NCBI GenBank assembly: GCA_051453625.1
Contig: JBOZIK010000001.1
Span: 213,148,531-213,212,530, forward strand
DNA length: 64,000 nt
Direction: 5' to 3'
Source: Welwitschia mirabilis
Taxonomy: Eukaryota > Gnetophyta > Gnetopsida > Welwitschiales
Below, piece after piece: positions 59,330-64,000 of this stretch. The position numbers were made by a program, and so were the translations under genes. Numbering within the stretch: position 1 is the stretch's first letter; every line of letters begins with the position of its first letter. The notes below the pieces were generated by a model. The model saw only the letters and a program-made list of their open reading frames with translations. It had not been told where the DNA came from and ran no database searches.

Positions 59330-60340
59330 CTTCATCACATCATTTAGTTCATTCAAACTTCTTATTATTTCTTAGTATGAAGTTAATGGAGAAGCTACCT
59401 TATAAAGGTTTTTAATAAATCTTCTATAATATCTAACAAGAATAAGAAAACTTCTTACTTTTGATACTAATTCATGTTTAGACTAATCCATAACATCTTA
59501 AAGCTTATCTTCATCTGTACTAACTCCTTCTTCCAAAATTACATGGCCCAAAAATTTAATCTTTGATAGCTAAAAATCATAGTTATAAGGATTTGCATAA
59601 AACAAGTTTCTTCATAAGATATCCAAAACTATTTCAAGTGTTGTTCATGTACTTCTTTAGTTGGATAATATACTAAAACATCATTAATAAAACGCACTAT
59701 GAAATCATCCTAATAAGATATGAAAATACCATTCATCACTTTCATAAATGTTTTTGGTATATTAGCAAGACCAAATGAAACTACCTTAAGTTTCTAGGAT
59801 CCATACTTGGTTTGAAAGGCTATTTTAAAAACATATTCTTCCTTGATTTGAAGCTGATGGTATCCTAACTTAAGGTTAACTTTAGAAAATACATTAACAT
59901 ACTTGAGTTGATCAAATAAATCCTCTATCCTAGGTAAGAATAAGTATTCCTTACTATAACTTTATTCAACATTCTATAGTTCACAAAGAGTCTAAAATTC
60001 TATTATTCTTTTTAACAAAAAGAACTAGTGCATTCAATGATAATATGCTTGGATTAATTAATTATTTATCTAGTAGTATAGTTATTTAAGTCTTAAACCT
60101 TATCAACTAAATGAAAGACATATAGTAGGGTGCTCTTGAAATTGATTTAGAACCTAGATTAAGAGATATTTTGAAATATTCTTTTCTACTTGGAGGATAA
60201 TATTGTAACTCTTTTAGAAATAAGTCTACATACTTCTTCATAACAAGTATGTATAAAATTTTTAGTTGGATTTGGAGGGAACATAGGAGTCTAACTATTT
60301 CAAAGATTCCTTTCCTTCCTACTTCTTTCATCATCTATCT
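59330..60340 (-). pseudogene. reverse transcriptase remnant of H
   Basis: The frame at 60107-60334 includes MKKYVDLFLKELQYYPPSRK and SISRAPYYMSF, the lead-in to gypsy RT. After stops, IEDLFDQLKYVNVFSKVNL and GYHQLQIKEEYVFKIAF are clear. The catalytic box is FIND (59680-59691) instead of FIDD. The LGHVILEEGVSTDEDKL block and a SFLILVRYYRRFIKN block lead into RNase H. Confidence 0.85.
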
Positions 60341-60344
60341 CTTA

Positions 60345-60790
60345 CTTATCAATCTTCTTGTAGTAGGTCTAGAAGTAATAGGTAACGAGCTCTTTGGGTC
60401 TCAATATGTTAACTTGCCTAAAGAAGCAATTTATCTAAGCTCTATTTTACTATAACCAATTCATGCCTAAGATAACATCAAAATATCCTAGATCCAAAAT
60501 TAAAAATTGGACCTGAAAGATGTAATCTCTAATAATAACATTAGAGATAAGGATTTTACTAAAAGCTCTAATAGTATTACATATGGAAGTTTTATAACTA
60601 TTTTATTTTTTGCTTATACCTTTATGAATGATCTCTAAGATACAAAAAGGGATATAAAAGAAGCTACTTTCTCTGGATCTAATAAAATTCTAATAGGAAC
60701 ATTTAGTAAAGTACTTATAGTATTCAAGATAAATTATGGCTAAGTATCTTCCTTAGATATGAATGCATACAATTTCTTAATGTTTAATAC
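60345..60790 (-). pseudogene. protease region of H
   Basis: The minus strand reads LDLGYFDVILGMNWL near 60450-60500, the C-terminal half of Tekay-type proteases (F-D-V-I-L-G-M-D-W-L). The active-site D-S/T-G was not clearly found. Confidence 0.65.
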
Positions 60791-60999
60791 TTTTTGTTCC
60801 TCTGTATTCTTCCTAAGATAATTCTTGATTAAATGTTGTCCTTGATAACTAAAAAACTTAGTTATTTCTGAGTCTTGAGCTTTAATTCCAATGGAGGGTA
60901 TAGTCTTTTGTATTGGTAATTATGTCCTTCCTCTTTCTTGGGATTTTCTTGCCTTCATTTTATTCACTCATGCTGACCTCTATTTCCTATCATTCTTGA

Positions 61000-61666
61000 A
61001 CTTCTTAAAAAAGGCATTTCCCTGGTTAAACCCTCTATTCTTGTGGATTACCTTGTTTATTCCCTAAAATTTTTGCTACTACCCCATGATTCTTTAGTAA
61101 GCCTAATCTTCTTTAAGGCCTCTGTAAATGTCCTTAGTTAAAATAGATTAATCTATCTTTAAATCATAGGATGTAGATCAATAACCAATCTCTGTATCTT
61201 CACTACAGCAGTGCTAGCTATCTCTAGTACATATCTCAATAGCTACATGAACTTGTTCTTATACTAGGCAACTGATAAGAGTCCTTACCTAGGATTGTAA
61301 CTATCCTTCAATGTCCTCCCAAGATAGATGATTGGAAAAATTAGATTATGCCTTTTCTACATTCCATCATAAGGCTATGTTCTTTCTTAGTTCATATACA
61401 TTTAGGATGGCCTTTTATTCTTATCTAAAGTTAAATAATTCCATTTCCCTATTTATTGATATCAATTAGGCCTCATCTTTAGCTATGGTATTAGATCCTT
61501 CAAACATTGGGGGATTTGTCCATTTACACTACATCACTAGCTTCTAAGTTATATATTCATCATTTCTATCATCTTTCCTAGAGTGAAGTCCATCGACTAA
61601 GTGATTTATAACATTCACTAAGGATCTCACATTTGTGAGCAGTGGCACTACTCTTCTTAGAGCCAT
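61000..61666 (-). pseudogene. gag remnant of H
   Basis: An ATG at 61666 opens MALRRVVPLLTNVRSLVNV. After a stop, KWTNPPMFEGSNTIAKDEA and NREMELFNFR match the Tekay gag start, and a LSWEDIEG-like block (near 61310) matches the capsid core. Stops and shifts are frequent. Gag would have formed the particle. Confidence 0.7.
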
Positions 61667-61752
61667 CTATTAATCTTGTCAAATTTACTAAGGATAATTA
61701 ATGTAAATACTAGAATAAAATTCATCATATAAATCTAACTTCTTAACCTAGG

Positions 61753-61764
61753 ACTCTAATACCA
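61753..61764 (-). promoter_or_regulatory. primer-binding site of H
   Basis: The minus strand reads TGGTATTAGAGT, two changes from TGGTATCAGAGC, three bases from the TGTAATATCC LTR edge. Confidence 0.8.
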
Positions 61765-61767
61765 AAA

Positions 61768-63471
61768 TGTAATATCCACTTTTTACATTAAATAACAATC
61801 ATCATGGTGATAAAGAATTAGCTAGTGGAATTTCATGTTAAGATTGAAACTCATACAACAAGAAAAAGTAACCAATATGTAATGATATAGTGAACTCCAT
61901 AGGTTGGTAATTTAACTTATAATAATTATTAGTTAATATTTATGCTAATCCTAATTGTCTTATGTTCAAGTTGTTAAAATACTCAATAACATAGAAATCA
62001 ATCTATAATTAATAGTTGAGTTAGTATACATACTGAAAATTATTAATAAGGGGATTTTATTAAAGGATAAGAATTTAGGCATCCCTAAGTTGATAAAGAC
62101 CTAAGAAATGTTAAACTTATGAATTATAAGGTATGTTATGTGCAAATAGAGAGTACCATAGCAAGTCATAATTTTATTAGTGTTTTAATTAGTATGAATA
62201 TAAGTCACTTATGGGATTGGACATTAATAACATCATAAATAATGATATATTAAAGTAGAGCTATAAGACTCGAGATTTAAACTGGAGACCTAGAGGTTGT
62301 TACTATTTATTTTATAATTTACACCATTAGACTACATGTTCATTACCTCTTATAAAATTTATGACTTTTTAGTCTTATTTATGAGAAGATTTTTTAAAAA
62401 AAGTAGTAAGCTGCTCACAAAGCGAAGTTAATAAGACTTGAAACCAAGACTGCTAGCATAAGTCTCTAAATTATTTAGAACTACTAATTTAGCTATGTAA
62501 ATGTTGAGTGATATTCTATAAATATTCCTTTTAATCACATCAATGAGGGCTATTATTGTAATAATAGTTTTATTAGCAAATCCATGCATTAAATCACCAA
62601 ATTCAATAAAGTATAGGAAATTTTGATTTAGGAATTGATTGGTGTTGTGAAGGATTTTCGAAAAGGACAATTAAGATCAGAGAGAAAGAGAGTGAATGCA
62701 CAAGGAGGAGAGGAAGAGACCATGCACTAAGGGTATGGAGAATAATATCATAATGGAGAAGCATAGGGAAGAATAATGTACAATGTAAAAAAGAACTATA
62801 CATGAAGAGGAATCAGGCACGAAGACGCACAGACAGGTATAGAGGCATAGATAGGAAACAACATGGAGATAAGATTTGGCATGGAAAAAAGCAAAGAGGT
62901 ATAGATAAGAGTAGAAGTTATGTACTAGCAAAGAAGGGGTACACTACCAAGATGCAATCGACTAGTAAGGATGTGAGAAAAAGGAGGTGTATAGAGAGAT
63001 GCAACTGAGAATGTAGTGGACACAAACCAGAGGAAGGAATGGCTAGATAATCTATTATCATACACTTTTGTATGCATGTCATGAATATTATATTAAAGAA
63101 AAAGAGAGGGCATCTTATGATCAAAGCTTAGGTAACTACTAACTTGGCCCTTCTTAAGAAAATCTCAAAAGATGCCTCATAGTTGATGCTGATAGAAATT
63201 TATAGTGATTAACCTTATTGATTAAATTTTGATGACCCTTCATAATATCTATTTAACATTTAATAAATTTTAGGTACCTTTTTTTGGTTGGTATTTACTC
63301 TTTATTTATTTATAAGTAAACACTAAATTCTTATGTGAGAACAAGGTACAAATGGTAGAATGTGGATTTCAATCCTAAACTTCTCATTTAAAATATAATG
63401 AGCTTAATCACACAATTTAATGCAAGACATGAAGATATATTTTAACTAAATAATAAAAAGGAATTGTAACA
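61768..63471 (-). repeat. right (5') LTR of H
   Basis: A 1704-bp LTR starting TGTAATATCC and ending ATTGTAACA on the plus strand. It matches 46909-48615 throughout with many differences and small indels. Short frames at 62428-63124 are LTR sequence, not genes. Confidence 0.85.
62270..62336 (-). other. tRNA-like box pair in right LTR H
   Basis: The minus strand reads TAGTCTAATGG (62334-62324), a full A-box match. The B-box position (near 62274-62284) is decayed. Confidence 0.35.
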
Positions 63472-64000
63472 TTTATTTCTATTATGATGCCAATTTATGG
63501 GAATTTAGTGGTTTATTTTGAGTACTTTTATAAGACATTTATACAGGTTGGGATGTGATTCTAATGATTATAAAAAACTTATAGGATGTTCACTAAAACA
63601 TGTGATTCTTAACATATTTGAAGGAATATTAAGCTTATTTTAATACTTAACACTTTGAAGAAAGGATTAACTATATAAAAGACTAACTTCCATTTGAACT
63701 AGAAGATGAAGAGGCATGTTGTCCCCTCTGTCATTCCCATAACAGGTAGGATGACAAAACTACTAACATGAATAGAGTATGTGGAGTTGAATGTAACACC
63801 TAAAGCTGATAGAATATCCTTTTATATGGACTAACATCCCAATTTTCATCCCCATGATAGTGAAAATGACACCTAGTTTTGTATATATAGAAAAACTTAT
63901 CTTTGTAATGAGGTCATGTGACCCATATTAATTGCTAGGATTTATTCTGTTGCTCTTAAGATTAAGATTCTATAAATTCAATGTAAAACTATAAATACCC
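63472..64000. other. unassigned sequence at the right edge
   Basis: No LTR edge, primer site or coding domain was recognised. CTATATAAAAG near 63671 and TATAAATACC at the very end resemble TATA boxes, but nothing downstream supports a promoter. Confidence 0.35.

Larger units (their letters stand above)
46909..63471 (-). mobile_element. Tekay/Del-type gypsy element H, interrupted by I
   Basis: LTRs at 46909-48615 and 61768-63471 (1707 and 1704 bp) match throughout. The primer site lies left of the right LTR on the minus strand, so the order on the minus strand is LTR, gag, protease, RT, RNase H, integrase, LTR. Element I (49835-56653) sits in the 3' part. The integrase C-terminus ends in an A-T-W-E-type chromodomain-like motif. 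Flanking 5-bp sequences (GCAAG and TTTAT) do not match. Confidence 0.85.

Noticed and set aside
62428-63124. Cluster of short frames near the right edge
   Set aside because: They lie wholly in the right LTR of H, overlap on both strands and show no domain.

Overview
This window looks like plant nuclear DNA, very AT-rich and built almost entirely of old, nested LTR retrotransposons. The plant assignment rests on three element types known only from plants: Sirevirus-type copia elements (Met-tRNA primer site, long LTRs with palindromic U3 repeats, an extra reading frame after pol), Athila/Tat-type gypsy elements, and Tekay/Del-type gypsy elements (TGTAA...TTACA LTR ends followed by a Met-tRNA primer site). 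The species cannot be named. No host gene, rRNA gene, functional tRNA gene or CRISPR array was recognised. Every coding region is broken by stops and frameshifts, CpG is depleted almost everywhere, and the LTR pairs are clearly diverged, so the insertions are old.

Layout. 1-1707: the end of a plus-strand Tekay-type LTR (J) and its primer site; its first 960 bases are unusually GC- and CpG-rich. 2120-5885: a diverged direct repeat. About 7100-13963: an Athila-like element (K) on the minus strand. 13964-31016: a minus-strand gypsy element (B) whose right LTR was split by a complete plus-strand Sirevirus (A, 21348-30988) with a perfect 5-bp target duplication; the uninterrupted left LTR of B preserves the empty site. 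31846-46860: a three-level nest. The reverse transcriptase of a plus-strand gypsy element (G) is split by copia-type element E, and E is split by a Sirevirus complex (C and D) in LTR-int-LTR-int-LTR form. 46909-63471: a minus-strand Tekay-type element (H) with 1.7-kb LTRs, containing a nested internally deleted relative (I) with 3.1-kb LTRs and only 0.6 kb between them. 63472-64000: unassigned.

How the parts relate. Nothing here works as a cellular pathway; the interest lies in insertion order and in how the elements changed. The most informative points are the RT gene rejoined across about 14.4 kb, the empty site for A, the same gag deletion and integrase Glu-to-Lys change in both C and D, the internally deleted element I, a post-pol reading frame in A, and tRNA-like A/B-box pairs inside LTRs of three elements. 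Eleven runs of N are present, five of exactly 100 bases, and several have duplicated flanks, so some junctions may be assembly artefacts. All similarities were judged by eye, without alignment software or database searches.
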